Assembly: GCA_037783415.1 (NCBI GenBank)
Contig: JAZGTN010000170.1
Span: 1,221,501-1,285,500, forward strand
Length of the DNA: 64,000 nucleotides
Direction of reading: 5' to 3'
DNA from: Leptasterias polaris
Lineage: Eukaryota > Echinodermata > Asteroidea > Forcipulatida > Asteriidae
Of this stretch, positions 24,501 through 32,421 are shown piece by piece. Every line of letters starts with the position of its first letter. Within the stretch, counting starts at the first letter, position 1. The notes under the pieces were generated by a model. The model did not search any database and had not been told where the DNA came from. It saw nothing but the letters and a program-made list of their open reading frames with translations. Both the position numbers and the translations under genes were made by a program.

Positions 24501-27500
24501 TTTATTAAAGATTTTTTTAGCAATTTGACCGAAACATTTAGATTTGAATTTTAAATAGCTATTTTGATTCAAGAATATTGCACCCATAGGTGGTAGCTAA
24601 TGTTTATCTTAAAGGCACTGAACACGTTTGGTAATTACCCAAAATATATATTAGCATAAAAACTTACTTGGTAACGAGCAATGGAGAGCTGTTGATAGTA
24701 TAAAACATTGTGAGAAACGACTCCCTCTGAAGTAACGTAGTTTTTGAGAAAGAGGTAATTTCTCACTAAAATAATAAAAGACTTCAGTGAAGCCTTTTAT
24801 TATAGGCATCTGAAAGCACACAAATTTGTGCAACAAGGGTGTTTTTTCTTTCATTATTTTCTTGCAACTTCGATGACCAATTGAGCCCAAATTTTCACAG
24901 GTTTGTTATTTTATGCATATGTTGGGATACACCAAGTGACAATACTGGTCTTTGATAATTACAAAACGTGTTCAGTGCTTTTAATAGTCACTTATCAGTG
25001 ATATACATTACGGATCACTTTACAATGTACATGTACACGCGCGTATATTTAATCTGATTAAGAAGATCAGTAGATGTATATATTTTTGGGGGGATGATAA
25101 TATTTGTTTCCGGTGTAGGTTGTTTGGAACAAGTTTGGAACAACACTACAACTAAGAATTTTTTTCTCTCCGCAAGCATAAAATGCTTTCCAGAGGTGGA
25201 TCCAGTTACAGTGTAATTTCTTTGAATTGCGAGAAGTTCCACCAACCTTCCAATTGGTTACACTTTCACTCTTTAGGGTTTTCTTTACAAGTATTAATCC
25301 CACAAAAAATGAAATGAAAGGGACAGTACCTACCTTTATATTTTTACTCGGAAAATATCTTGATTTGTTTTTATCATTACTCATCCAGCCGGAAACCACC
25401 CCCACTCAAAACCTGTCAGTTTGTTAGGATGAAAGTATATAAATGATTATGACCGCTGCTGGTGGTATTAAGTGGGAAATACTCAAGGTCTGACCTGTCC
25501 ACGGACCTATCTCTGTGGTTAGGAATTTACTTGATATACCCTCCAGCTAAAACCATCTTCCTTTTGATAAAGATTCAGAATACATGTAAGCTGGCTGTAC
25601 ATATTTTGGTTGACAAATTTCACACATTTGCATTGTAAGACTACGTGCAACTTTTAACAGCATGTTATTTAATTTTGGTTGTCAATAATCACCTCACAAA
25701 TAACCAACTTGACTTGTTAAAAAACAAAAATAGTCAAATTCATCGACTCGTTCAGGTTTTAAGAGTGAAAAGAATGACAAACAGTTTATGGTTCGTCTGG
25801 GATTCTGTGCACAATCATATCAGAAGGGGGGGGGAGAGGTGTGCACAACCAAATTGAGGGGGGGGGGGGGGTTATTTGGTTTTCAGGGGAACTTTTTGGG
25901 GGAAAATCCACAAGACTACAGGGCTTGTTGCTTAAAATGTTTACTGGACCAGACTTGCTTTTACAAGTCCAGAACAGTTCAACATGCCTACTGTTTTTAT
26001 TTGAACATGCATTGAGACATATGGTGTAAGAGAGGATTTCTCTCATTTGTCTTCATGGGTTTTATGTTTACTTTATTACTCAGTAGAATTGAAAGGTAGG
26101 CTACATATTATCAGACTCGAAGTCAACATTTGAACATAATTTTTGTTTTGTTTTAAGACATATTACACAGTGCGGTAATATTATTCAATTGAAAAACACA
26201 AGACCGTTGGACTTGTCAGGTTATGAGTTTTACCGGGCCGGCCCGCATTAAAATCGCTGGCCTTGGGTATGTGGCCCAGTGTAAAATTTGAAAACTGGCT
26301 ATGGTTAATTGTTGGATCTGAAGGGTTTGCCTGTAAATTTGTCAGTGACTTGCCAGCAGTGCTACATGTAGTCCATATTTCTTAATATAAAATAGGGATG
26401 TCTTTTGACACTGAACTAGCCAGGCAAACCACTTGGAGAGAATTTTGACTGGTGGTCCTGGGGGGGGGGGGGGGGGGTAGCTATAGCATTAGGCCAGTGG
26501 TTAAGGGAGAGTGCTGGTCTCTATTTTTTTTAAACGCTCATCAGCATTTCAGACAAACATTTTTCTCTGAAGGATTAGAACTGGTGTGAACTTCATAATC
26601 ATTAAAGGCAGGGTATACTTTTGGTAAATGTCAAAGACCAGTGTCCTCACTTGGTGTATCCCAAGTTCCCAACATGCATACTATAACACACCTGTGAAAA
26701 TTTGGGCTCAATTAGTCATCGAAGTTGTAAGAGAATAGTGAAAGAAAAAACACCCTTGTTGCATAGAATTATGTGCTTTCAGATACCTGAGAAAGGCCTC
26801 ATGCCTGAAGCCTTTCTCAGATTCAAATTTGTGGGTGAAAAGTTACCCCTTTCTCTAAAACTACCTTACTTCAAAGGGTCGTGTCTAACAATGGTTTATA
26901 ATAACAAAAGCTCTCCAGTGCTCTTTACCAAGTCAGTTATTCTGCTGTTTTAACTTGTGGAGTAATTACCAAAAGTACACCCTGCCTTTAAGTTTTCAGA
27001 TTGAAACTAATCAATCCCCTCCTCCCCAATAAGGGCATTTACCCCTTTTTGATTAACTGTTTTTTAAGGTTATTAAACATCTTGTTTAAAGTTGAATTTC
27101 TTGTATTCTGTTTTTATATTTAGGCTCTCAAAGTGTACTCAATGGTGCAAGGACTGCAAACAAAGACAGTTAACGGAACTCACAAGAATTTTGGAAGATT
27201 GTCAAGCTTTCCAGAATTCCGAAGATTATAAACGTAAGTGTCAGGCCTGTTAATTTTCAGGATTTTTGGTCCTGCGCTTTCTGATTTTCTTGAAAGTAGA
27301 ACAATTCTAACTATTGTTGTCGTCTCATCTCTGGATTTACATGAATGTAACATCCTTTAAATTCACTGGGCTTCATCATCAAGAGGATTTTGTCATTTCC
27401 AGGATTTTGTCATTTTCATGCAATCACATCGTGGAACTTGTGGAAGAAAAAATGTAGAAATTGTTTGCATGCATTTGTATACACACACTCTCGGCTCTGT

Positions 27501-30500
27501 GTTGCCTTGTTCTGAGCCAAAAAGTCCCTGCTAACCCTTGAAGTACGCTTGACGTAAGCGCGGAATTCCCTGCTTCCGTAAGCGCTGACTCTTTGCTTAC
27601 GGTAAGCAGAGCCATTGGGCCCTGTTCTTTTCAGAACCAGCCGCTCACATGGAGTCACTACAAACATTTACAGGCCTGATAGTGATACTTCAATCTTTAA
27701 AGAGCAAGGCAGTATTCCCCTCAGTAGAGGGCACCTTTATAAGAGAAACTTAAATTTCCACTGAAATATTTTCAAGGGGCATGGAGGGAATGGCTTCCGT
27801 TGCCTCCAAGAAATATGAGGCCCGCCTCTGTCTAAACCACTGCTGTGTTTTGTTCTGTTTTCCCCCCTTATTTAGATACCAGTAACTGCCCGTCTGGGGA
27901 TAATAAGGTGTGCATGTGTACTGAAGAGAATGCTGCATGCAGGAGCTGCAACCCATTAATAAACATCACTAACCAGTTATTGTGCCTCTCACAAGAATCT
28001 GGAGAGTCTGAAATACAGATCAGTTTGCCAAATTCAAGACACTTGCAACCCTTGTCTCAGACATGTCCAAGTTGCTCGTGCTCAACGTAAGTTCAACTTT
28101 GCTTCCCTTTTCCTTTTAAATGGTTAAATTACTTGTAGGGTCATTGATTGGTTTTAGTCATTGTAAAGCTGATTTTGAGGCACAATTATAAAGAAAGATA
28201 CAATTCAAAGTCACATGTGAAAGTTTCAGCTGAATACAGTGTCTACTCGCTGAGAAAACAGCAAAAACTATCACAGTATTTTCACACAATCGCCAAATCC
28301 ATCCAGGTTTAGCAAGATAACAGTGGGTGCCAACAGCATCTCTGGCCGCCGCATTTTGCGAACAGACACCAACCCTTAGAAATCTGAGAAACGATACATG
28401 CAAGAATCGTTTCTCAGGATAAAATGTTTTTGGGTGAAAAATTATCCAAACCATACTATACTAAGATGTTGGTATGTTTTACACAGATACAACAGAGATT
28501 GTCGAAAACCAAATGGATTTTTCAGGTTCTTTTTTATCAATGAGCTGACAAATATGTGCATCTACATTTGCATGCACATGTATTGAGCGAAATATTAAGC
28601 AGCAGTTTGGGTTGATCAAAGAAAAAAACACATTAAAAAAAACCTCAAAAACCAAAACAGTTACAGAAACAAGTGTAAAGATTCTAGTGAAGTTACTGCC
28701 TCATTTCAAAGATTTTAGTATAAACTAAAGTCCTGACTGAGGTTGATGTCTTCATTGCTACACCTAGGGTAAAAGGTGTGTACATCATAGGTAATTGTCA
28801 AAGACCAGTATCCACACTTGATGTGACCCAACATATACTTGAAATATCAAACCTGTAAAACTTTCAGCTAAAATGGTCTTCGGAGTCATGAGAAAACAGT
28901 GAAAACCCCCATTGTACTAATTTCCTAAAAACTGTAGCCTTTCAAGCAAAACTATTTCAAGGAATGTTTTCCACCATGACCATCTTTACACTTTGTAGGT
29001 TATGTGCAAATCTCAGAACTTTTGTATATCGATCTTACCAATCTGTACACACCTTTAAAACCTTTGAATTTTTCAGCGATGCGCCAACAAATGGACCAAC
29101 TACCACACCTATGCTGATGCCCACAGTTTTTCATCAAGAGGACAATATTGACCCAAGGCCGACGCAAAAAAGTATGACAACAGCTGCAGGTATGCATGTG
29201 TTGTTAGAATACATGTATCGCAACAATTCTTTAGGACTAGAAAAGCGTGCCCTCTCCGTTTTTTTTAATGTTTTTTTTATTTAGTCATAATATGTAGATC
29301 GAGTTGAAAACAAAAAACAAACAGTTTTTGTCTTATGACTTACTACAGTTTTGAGATTAATTCAAACAAGTAAATATTTTGTGAACAACTTCCAGTCAGA
29401 TATGTGTGACTGGTATTCAGGTTATTTTCTTCTTTCACAGAAAAATAGCAGAAAAGCATTCTCCTTATTAAAATCATCTTAAAACTGTAGTTACATGTAA
29501 GTAGTCATACAAAACTGGTCAAGTGCACTGGACTCAAGTTTTGGTGTGTTTTTTTCAGCAGAGTGTGGGTTCGAGTCCCGGTCTTGACACTTCTTAAGCA
29601 AGACACTTCGTGTGTTGTGTCATGCAAATCCAGTTACACTTAAATCACTATAGAGAAGGGGTTTGCCCCAGTGTTTCTTGCAGTGGCTGCCGAGTGCGCC
29701 GCAGCACCTTGTCAACCCTTATAAGGTGCAACGTAATTGGGTCTCATCATTCTTATTCTTCAAAACCTGTTTTAAAAAGTGTTTCTCTTTGTTCAAGCAC
29801 CTTGAGCGCTGTATAAGACTCCAATATTAGGTTTGGTCACCTTTGTCTAGTTGTTTGTTGTTAGTTCTTGTTTTTCTGTCTTAAGGCTGTTCCTCGACAA
29901 GCCCTGCTTTTTCGGAACACGCCATCGCATTATCTAAGTCATTGTATCCTCCAATTACAAGTGTTAATGTGGAAATAACTGTTACTTTGAATTGAATTGA
30001 ATTATTATTACCTCTTTACAGAAAGACAAACATTATCGTACACAATCAAAATCAAAAACAAATTCTACAGAGTATTTTTTCATTCTTTAAATTGATTTGT
30101 GTTGGCTTACTATTTTGTACCCATCAGACAGGAGACAATCCACAGATATTATCATCATAGCAGTGGCTACAGGAGGAGGAGTGCTTGCTATTGTGTTATT
30201 GGTCGGCTGTCTCATATGCTGCTGCAGAAGACACAGCAACAAAGCAGCCGAAACGTAGGTCTTTACACTGAATGTTCGTGTACATGAACTGAGAGTTTAG
30301 TCATAAAAGTGGCTACTTTTAAAGTCTTGAACGTTAGCGAAGTGTTTGTGTTTTTGTTGAAAGTGTCTACCTGTTGACAACATGTGCTTTAAAAGTGAGA
30401 GATATCCTGGGAAAATTGTTATAAACCAAGAAAATCACTTGGAGAACATACAAAGTCCTTAATGTACCAGGTCAACAAACACATGTTCTAATACTCTTGT

Positions 30501-32421
30501 TGAACAGTATTGCAGTGTTCTTGCATTGAGGCTTGTTATTACATGTATTGTTATTGTGTAAATTTTACATACTTCTGGTAATGAAACCAAGGAAATAACA
30601 AAAGTTCAAATTCCCTTTGCACTGAAAACCATAGGACTGAAGATCTCAGTTTTAGGTGGTTTAACGCTACACACGAAGTGTGGACACATGTCCACACAGT
30701 GTTATTTACAGTGTTGAGGAAGAGGATTTTCCTTATGTGTATAGAACAAAGGAATGTCCACACAGTGACTGCAACACAGAGCTGTGTGTGTGTGAGTAGG
30801 TAAACACATTCAAACCGGGGACCCATAACAAAAGAGGACAATAGGTCCAAGGTTCGGGAAAGGTCCACGGTTGGAAAACGTGTACAAAACCAATGGGAGC
30901 TGTTGCAAAAAAGTTAGAGTATAAACAAAAGAGGGACAATAGGAGGTCCACGATTGCAGGTTGTTACACACTTGTGTGTGTTGGGGGGGGGGGGGGGGGG
31001 GGTGGGGAACAATCAGGTAGGGACTTGGAACTGAAAATGCAGTTCACATGCAAGGCCTCGGTCGGAAGCGAGATACAAATCAGGGTCTTCAGAGGTCAAA
31101 AGAAAGGAAGAAACCATTAAGCCAGCCTGAATCTGTAACTAGTGAATGATTTTAGTTCAATGTTTTAACGTAGTGTGCTTTTGTTTCAGGGAAATGGAGG
31201 AGTATGCCGATATTGATGATATCAGGACAATGAGGAGCCAGGGTAAGTAAACTGAACTGAAGATACGTAGTGTGGTTATTTTTCTCTAAAACATTTTGAC
31301 TAAGTTAACCATTTTTGCCATCAGCGTAGACATTCACAACAGAATGTAGTTGTTTTTTACATGTATGTCATGCCTTTATATTAATTAATTTATTTATTTT
31401 ATGTGTAGCTTCCATGATGAGTCGGCAGAATTTGATTTCAAACGAAGGGTTGAACCACCTACCTTGTGGACACAGGCATTTCAACAATGAGATGTATGGC
31501 ATGAATGCCATTGGCAACGGCTCCACCATAACGACACAGCAACGAGCACCAGAGTTGCCAGGCAATCATCCCCTGCCCTCCGTTCCACCCCCGGTGCCAT
31601 CGCAGTATCAAGGGCTGAACCGGGGTCCCATAAGGTCTGGGAGTGCCATGGGGAATGGAGCCTGCCCACACTGCCATCAGAAGAGTGTCTCCGAGAGGAG
31701 TAATACTGCACCACTCATGGATCGCCCGACGGGGCTGGACATGTCCTCCAGCAGCGTGGAGGGTGCACGGAACCCCTACATGGTATTGATCAAGACCAAC
31801 ACTTGCCCAACGCCTGGGACGCCACCCGCACCAACGATGTGTGACTGCCACTCCAAGCCTCTCAGTGAGTGTAGCAGTGCCTCTGGGAGTCTCCAGTCTG
31901 ACCGGCCGCATAATCACACGCAGGCAACTGATGCACTCAATCCAACAATCCAAGAAGCTGATCCTGAGTGTCAGGGAGGAAACGAAGATGCACCGGAAGA
32001 CCCGTACTATTTCAAGATGCAGACAGCTGTGGCGGCAGAGGATGTTTCACCACCACAAAGTCCACGATACCTCAAGCTGGAGGATGCAGAAACCATACCA
32101 CTAGATGGTGAAAATACTCCAATGCTTTATTCACCTGATAGCAATGGGAACAATGTGCGTACGAAAACATTACCTGCAAACATGGACCCTGTTGACACTG
32201 CTATAGAGCCTAGCAGTAGGACTCAAAGCCTGCCCCAGGCATCGTTGGCGGACACCCAGTCCAGATCACAGACAGCTGGTGACAACCCAGCACAATCTCC
32301 AAGCAAGGCTGTAAGCCCAGATCTTGCCATGCAGAATGGGATGTCAAAATCCGTGGAAGGGCTCCCCAATGGAGAATACATGCATCTAGTTAATGGATCT
32401 TCAAAGGTGACCAGTGTTTAA
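3437..32421 (+). CDS. TNF-receptor-like single-pass membrane receptor, 7 coding exons, 591 aa
   Basis: Seven exons (3437-3585, 27124-27233, 27876-28086, 29077-29189, 30128-30254, 31190-31242, 31409-32421) join with alternating phases 2,1,2,1,2,1 into 1776 nt with no internal stop. The product has a signal peptide (about 1-21), an ectodomain with 14 Cys between residues 48 and 155, an N-glycosylation sequon at N116, a Thr/Pro stalk (158-194), a membrane helix (202-227) followed by Cys-Cys-Cys-Arg-Arg, and a 364-residue cytoplasmic tail. The cysteine spacing around 91-123 (C-x7-C-x-C-x6-C-x2-C) resembles a TNF-receptor cysteine-rich domain, but the match is loose. No death domain is visible. 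The tail carries YADI, YQGL, YMVL, YFKM, YLKL and YMHL, which suggests tyrosine phosphorylation and SH2-protein binding. The exon model is strong; the family name is tentative. Confidence 0.8.
4227..4345 (+). repeat. Interspersed repeat related to 6488-6645
   Basis: CAGGCCTGGAATTTCATC and the following GGGCA, TTGAAAAAG and GGGAAAC blocks occur in the same order at 6488-6645. Only the left end is well defined here. Confidence 0.5.
6488..6645 (+). mobile_element. Small inverted-repeat element (MITE-like)
   Basis: Starts CAGGCCTGGAATT and ends GTAATTCCAGGCTGG, so GCCTGGAATT is inverted at the two ends. The interior matches the repeat at 4227-4345. No coding capacity. Confidence 0.55.
8423..8435 (+). 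repeat. Poly(G) tract, 13 nt
   Basis: A pure run of 13 G on the sense strand of receptor intron 1. Confidence 0.95.
9475..9700 (+). repeat. Tandem duplication, unit about 121 bp
   Basis: The block beginning TTTGATCTCAGACG and ending GAAACCGAAATAAA occurs twice in a row. The second copy has small deletions and substitutions, so it is not recent. Confidence 0.85.
10783..10990 (+). repeat. Interspersed repeat, copy 1
   Basis: Shares ordered blocks (CAGGCATGATATTCTTCC, CTGAAAAGTCTAT, TGTAGGTCAGCCCTTG, AGAACCA) with 22338-22530. The spacing is the same, so they are copies of one element. Confidence 0.6.
11084..11243 (+). repeat. Tandem duplication, unit 82 bp
   Basis: Two nearly identical units, each containing AATCAGGGTGTGTAAGTG, GAAGACGACGGCGTC and GCGATTGCACCAGCCTCGTA. 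The high identity and CpG content suggest recent duplication. Confidence 0.9.
11946..12136 (-). CDS. Possible orphan exon (minus strand) inside receptor intron 1
   Basis: Open in one frame as VKLNSGSGRKSSYARS... to NSLGRRLSFV, between a weak acceptor (TTTGCAAG) and a weak donor (GTCTGG). It is rich in Ser, Arg and Tyr, like a cytoplasmic tail, and free of repeats seen elsewhere in the window. No family is recognised, and no joining exon could be shown. Confidence 0.3.
13369..13734. mobile_element. TTAA-flanked MITE family A, copy 1
   Basis: Begins TTAAAGGCCCTGTACAC and ends in CCTTTAAG, with TTAA at both ends (13369-13372 and 13731-13734). The inner blocks ACTTACATGATTTAAAG, TTTCTGAGAAA and TTTTCACATGTTTGTTATTT are shared with the other copies. 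Confidence 0.7.
13780..15216 (+). CDS. LINE ORF2 C-terminal part: reverse transcriptase and Cys-rich tail (5' truncated)
   Basis: Open for 478 codons, but about the first nine (to the second Met) come from flanking host DNA; element-derived sequence starts near VLQIEQAGFRSG. Reverse transcriptase motifs visible: QAGFRSGRSTQDQ, FLDLTAAYDTVWHKGL, GLPQGSVLAPILFNLYTNDL, YADD catalytic box at residues 135-138, and PTYLGVTLDRTLTFKPHL. The C-terminus has CDCGEPQTMRHVIVDCP, a Cys/His cluster common in Jockey-like metazoan LINEs. The endonuclease and the N-terminal part of the RT are missing, so it cannot be autonomous. Exact clade is uncertain. Confidence 0.9.
   Translation: MSTSFIAMEVLQIEQAGFRSGRSTQDQVLALTTYIENGYQQRLKTGAVFLDLTAAYDTVWHKGLLVKISKVLPRWAVDTVELLLQQRRFRVHMGDTSSSWRMQKNGLPQGSVLAPILFNLYTNDLPATMCRKFIYADDICLAHQAGKFEDLGSTINDDIAKISEYCKRWRLQPSVAKTVSSVFHLHNARSDQELDIFLNGKRLSHAPRPTYLGVTLDRTLTFKPHLQKVAAKIRTRNNLIHMLAGTTWGAKAKTLRSSALALCYSVAEYCAPVWRNSVHTSLVDVQLNDTMRTITGAVRCTRTDWLPVLSNIAPPDIRREIATSRLVCKIQSNPDLPLLSDLDFHPRPRLKSRNPIWSNVPDSAVTAKDLWRTRWRDHTDVPHKFLVADPTIQLPGMDLPRGHWCLLNRFRTDAGPCRSSLHKWGYLASPLCDCGEPQTMRHVIVDCPLSHLDGGIEALHLAEDPAVNWLTDFRTRSV
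13793..15244 (+). mobile_element. 5'-truncated non-LTR retrotransposon (LINE) with 13-bp target duplication
   Basis: The insert is about 13806-15231. It is flanked by an exact duplication, TCATAGCAATGGA, at 13793-13805 and 15232-15244. It begins inside the reverse transcriptase and runs to the stop; only about 15 bases, CATACGACATCATCA, separate the stop from the duplication. The short 3' UTR with a CAT/ATC microsatellite and the 5' truncation are typical of target-primed reverse transcription. The intact reading frame and exact duplication point to a recent event. Confidence 0.9.
15576..15588 (+). repeat. Poly(G) tract, 13 nt
   Basis: A pure run of 13 G on the sense strand of receptor intron 1. 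Confidence 0.95.
17327..17339 (+). repeat. Poly(C) tract, 13 nt
   Basis: A pure run of 13 C in receptor intron 1, followed by AAAAA. Confidence 0.95.
17570..17750 (-). CDS. Possible Ig-like exon (minus strand) inside receptor intron 1
   Basis: A minus-strand open segment between CTTTTTGTAAG and the good donor GTAAGC. It reads CGCYILYVRSVRTCNC, then DEAFYECRFTSIGEERETKLSVKT. The D-x-A-x-Y-x-C and the later L-S-V pattern resembles the end of an immunoglobulin domain (the last Cys strand and G strand). No partner exon was found on either side, so it may be part of a nested antisense gene or a relic. Confidence 0.35.
18292..18531. mobile_element. MITE family B, partial copy with internal tandem duplication
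   Basis: Its right end, GCAGCTCTCTGAAATTGGGCCC, corresponds to the terminus of the intact copy at 20886-21046. The left terminus is not recognisable. A 51-bp internal unit (ACCGGTATCTTGCTTAATTT...) is duplicated at 18389-18485. Confidence 0.6.
18389..18485 (+). repeat. 51-bp tandem duplication inside a MITE
   Basis: Two near-identical units of GACCGGTATCTTGCTTAA... ending in ACTATTATAAA. Confidence 0.85.
19619..19865. mobile_element. TTAA-flanked MITE family A, copy 2
   Basis: TTAAAGGGAATGTCTACAATTGG at the left, and TACTTTGCC then TTTAA at the right, with TTAA at 19619-19622 and 19862-19865. Interior block CTCCGGTTTTTCGGCGATAT is shared with 62096-62494 and others. It is shorter than full copies. 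Confidence 0.7.
19917..20334. mobile_element. MITE family A, copy 3, interrupted
   Basis: Begins GTAAAGGCAGAGTACAC and carries GGTGATATCTAAAAAATGC and ACACAGGTTAGTTTA blocks, but is interrupted near 19990-20100 by unrelated AT-rich sequence and lacks clean TTAA ends. Confidence 0.55.
20780..21092 (-). mobile_element. tRNA-derived SINE interrupted by a MITE
   Basis: Read on the minus strand, the A-box region TGGCCAAGTGGTCAAGCGC (21063-21081) is separated from the B box AGATTCGAGTCC (20849-20860) by a 161-bp MITE. Without the MITE, the SINE matches the heads at 29515 and 50475. The outer 3' limit is uncertain. Confidence 0.7.
20886..21046. mobile_element. MITE family B, intact copy nested in a SINE
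   Basis: Ends GGGCCCAATTTCATAGAGCT and AGCTCCATGAAATTGGACCC are inverted copies, extended inward by TGCTTAAGCA on both sides. It splits the SINE head, with an apparent 3-bp duplication CCA. Length 161 bp, no coding capacity. Confidence 0.8.
21557..21788. mobile_element. MITE family B, diverged copy
   Basis: Starts GGGCTCAATTTCATACAG and ends CTTAGCAGTGTTCATGAAAA, recognisable inverted termini of family B with degraded ends. The interior differs from the other copies. Confidence 0.5.
21850..21912 (-). mobile_element. tRNA-derived SINE head fragment
   Basis: Minus strand TAGATAGCTCAGTTGGTAGA followed after a few bases by GCAGGTTCAAGTCTAGCTC. A- and B-box-like elements are too close for a functional tRNA, so it is a deleted tRNA-derived repeat. 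A related A-box region lies at 33248-33300. Confidence 0.6.
22034..22101 (+). repeat. Short tandem duplication
   Basis: GATAATGATTGGAAACCAAA then AGTAT occurs twice, 41 bp apart, with a TACATACATA spacer. Confidence 0.8.
22338..22530 (+). repeat. Interspersed repeat, copy 2
   Basis: Second copy of the element described at 10783-10990, with the same ordered blocks and about the same length. Confidence 0.6.
24609..24984. mobile_element. TTAA-flanked MITE family A, full copy 4
   Basis: TTAAAGGCACTGAACACG at the left pairs with CGTGTTCAGTGC then TTTTAA at the right; TTAA is at 24609-24612 and 24981-24984. A central inverted block around AGACTTCAGTGAAGCC and TATAAAACATTGTGAGAAACG are diagnostic. 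Nearly identical to 46165-46545. Confidence 0.85.
25858..25871 (+). repeat. Poly(G) tract, 14 nt
   Basis: A pure run of 14 G, with a shorter 9-G run at 25826-25834 close by. Confidence 0.95.
26460..26477 (+). repeat. Poly(G) tract, 18 nt
   Basis: A pure run of 18 G in receptor intron 1. Confidence 0.95.
26602..26991. mobile_element. TTAA-flanked MITE family A, full copy 5
   Basis: TTAAAGGCAGGGTATAC and GTACACCCTGCCTTTAA form inverted ends, with TTAA at 26602-26605 and 26988-26991. It ends 132 bp before receptor exon 2. Confidence 0.85.
27124..27233 (+). CDS. Receptor exon 2: cysteine-rich ectodomain segment
   Basis: A T-rich tract and TTTAG precede 27124, and the donor GTAAGT follows 27233. 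The exon adds residues 50-86 with cysteines 54, 58, 61 and 76, including the cluster CTQWCKDCK, followed by a charged stretch likely to be helical. Entry in phase 2 and exit in phase 1 fit both neighbours. The exon is too short to have been seen as an ORF by itself. Confidence 0.75.
27234..27875 (+). other. Receptor intron 2
   Basis: GTAAGT to TTTAG, 642 bp. Apart from a GC-richer patch at 27530-27620 with palindromic GCTTACGGTAAGC, nothing is identifiable. Confidence 0.7.
27876..28086 (+). CDS. Receptor exon 3: main TNFR-like cysteine-rich module
   Basis: The acceptor TTATTTAG and donor GTAAGT bound residues 87-156. Cysteines lie at 91, 99, 101, 108, 111, 123, 150, 153 and 155. The segment NKVCMCTEENAACRSCNPL resembles the Cys-x-Cys and Cys-x2-Cys spacing in TNF-receptor cysteine-rich domains. 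N116-I-T is a glycosylation sequon. Phases 1 in and 2 out match the adjacent exons. Confidence 0.8.
28768..28975. mobile_element. MITE family A, degraded copy 6
   Basis: AAAAGGTGTGTACATCATAGG and TCAAAGACCAGTATCC match the family, as does GTCTTCGGAGTCATGAGAAAAC. The right half is lost. It lies in receptor intron 3. Confidence 0.5.
29077..29189 (+). CDS. Receptor exon 4: Thr/Pro-rich stalk
   Basis: The acceptor TTTTTCAG and donor GTATGC bound residues 157-194. The composition is rich in Thr, Pro and Asn, with no Cys, as expected for an O-glycosylated stalk between a cysteine-rich domain and the membrane. It enters in phase 2 and exits in phase 1. Confidence 0.75.
29515..29828 (+). mobile_element. 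tRNA-derived SINE
   Basis: The head TGGTCAAGTGCACTGGACTC is followed by B box GGTTCGAGTCC (29568-29578) and a body of about 240 bp ending CACCTTGAGCGCTGTATAAG. The A box is degraded. It lies in receptor intron 4 on the sense strand. Confidence 0.7.
30128..30254 (+). CDS. Receptor exon 5: transmembrane segment
   Basis: The acceptor CATCAG and donor GTAGGT bound residues 195-236. A run of 26 hydrophobic or small residues (202-227) has a GGG kink and ends LICCC followed by RR, a stop-transfer arrangement with likely palmitoylation cysteines. It enters in phase 1 and exits in phase 2. Confidence 0.85.
30983..31002 (+). repeat. Poly(G) tract, 20 nt
   Basis: A pure run of 20 G in receptor intron 5, followed by TGGGG. 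Confidence 0.95.
31035..31135 (-). mobile_element. Degraded tRNA-derived SINE fragment
   Basis: On the minus strand GGCTTAATGGTTTCTTCC and GGCCTTGCATG follow the order seen in the SINE at 1128-1365. The B box is largely lost. It lies in receptor intron 5. Confidence 0.45.
31190..31242 (+). CDS. Receptor exon 6: short juxtamembrane exon
   Basis: The 53-nt exon lies between TTTCAG and GTAAGT. It encodes residues 237-254, acidic and containing EEYADID, a Tyr-x-x-Ile motif at Y242. Phases 2 in and 1 out agree with both neighbours. Confidence 0.75.
31409..32421 (+). CDS. Receptor exon 7: cytoplasmic tail and stop codon
   Basis: The acceptor is GTGTAG and the stop TAA is at 32419-32421. The exon encodes residues 255-591. 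It carries a proline-rich stretch near 307-318 (PLPSVPPPVP), Cys/His clusters near 340-345 (CPHCH) and 399-402 (CDCH), and Tyr motifs at Y321 (YQGL), Y378 (YMVL), Y455 (YFKM, a PI3K-type YxxM), Y475 (YLKL) and Y578 (YMHL). The protein ends VTSV, a class I PDZ-ligand pattern. The rest is low-complexity and probably disordered. Confidence 0.85.

Larger units (their letters stand above)
3586..27123 (+). other. Intron 1 of the receptor gene, 23.5 kb
   Basis: Runs from the GTAAGT donor to the TTTAG acceptor. It holds a LINE fragment, SINEs, several MITE families, tandem duplications and homopolymers listed separately; the remainder is AT-rich DNA with scattered relatives of the same repeats. Long first introns often carry enhancers, but none can be read here. 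Confidence 0.75.

Noticed and set aside
28964..29284. 106-codon plus-strand open frame
   Set aside because: Only its central part is receptor exon 4 (29077-29189); the ends are intron read-through.
31459..31953. 164-codon minus-strand open frame
   Set aside because: Antisense shadow of receptor exon 7, whose sense frame has consistent splice phase and motifs.
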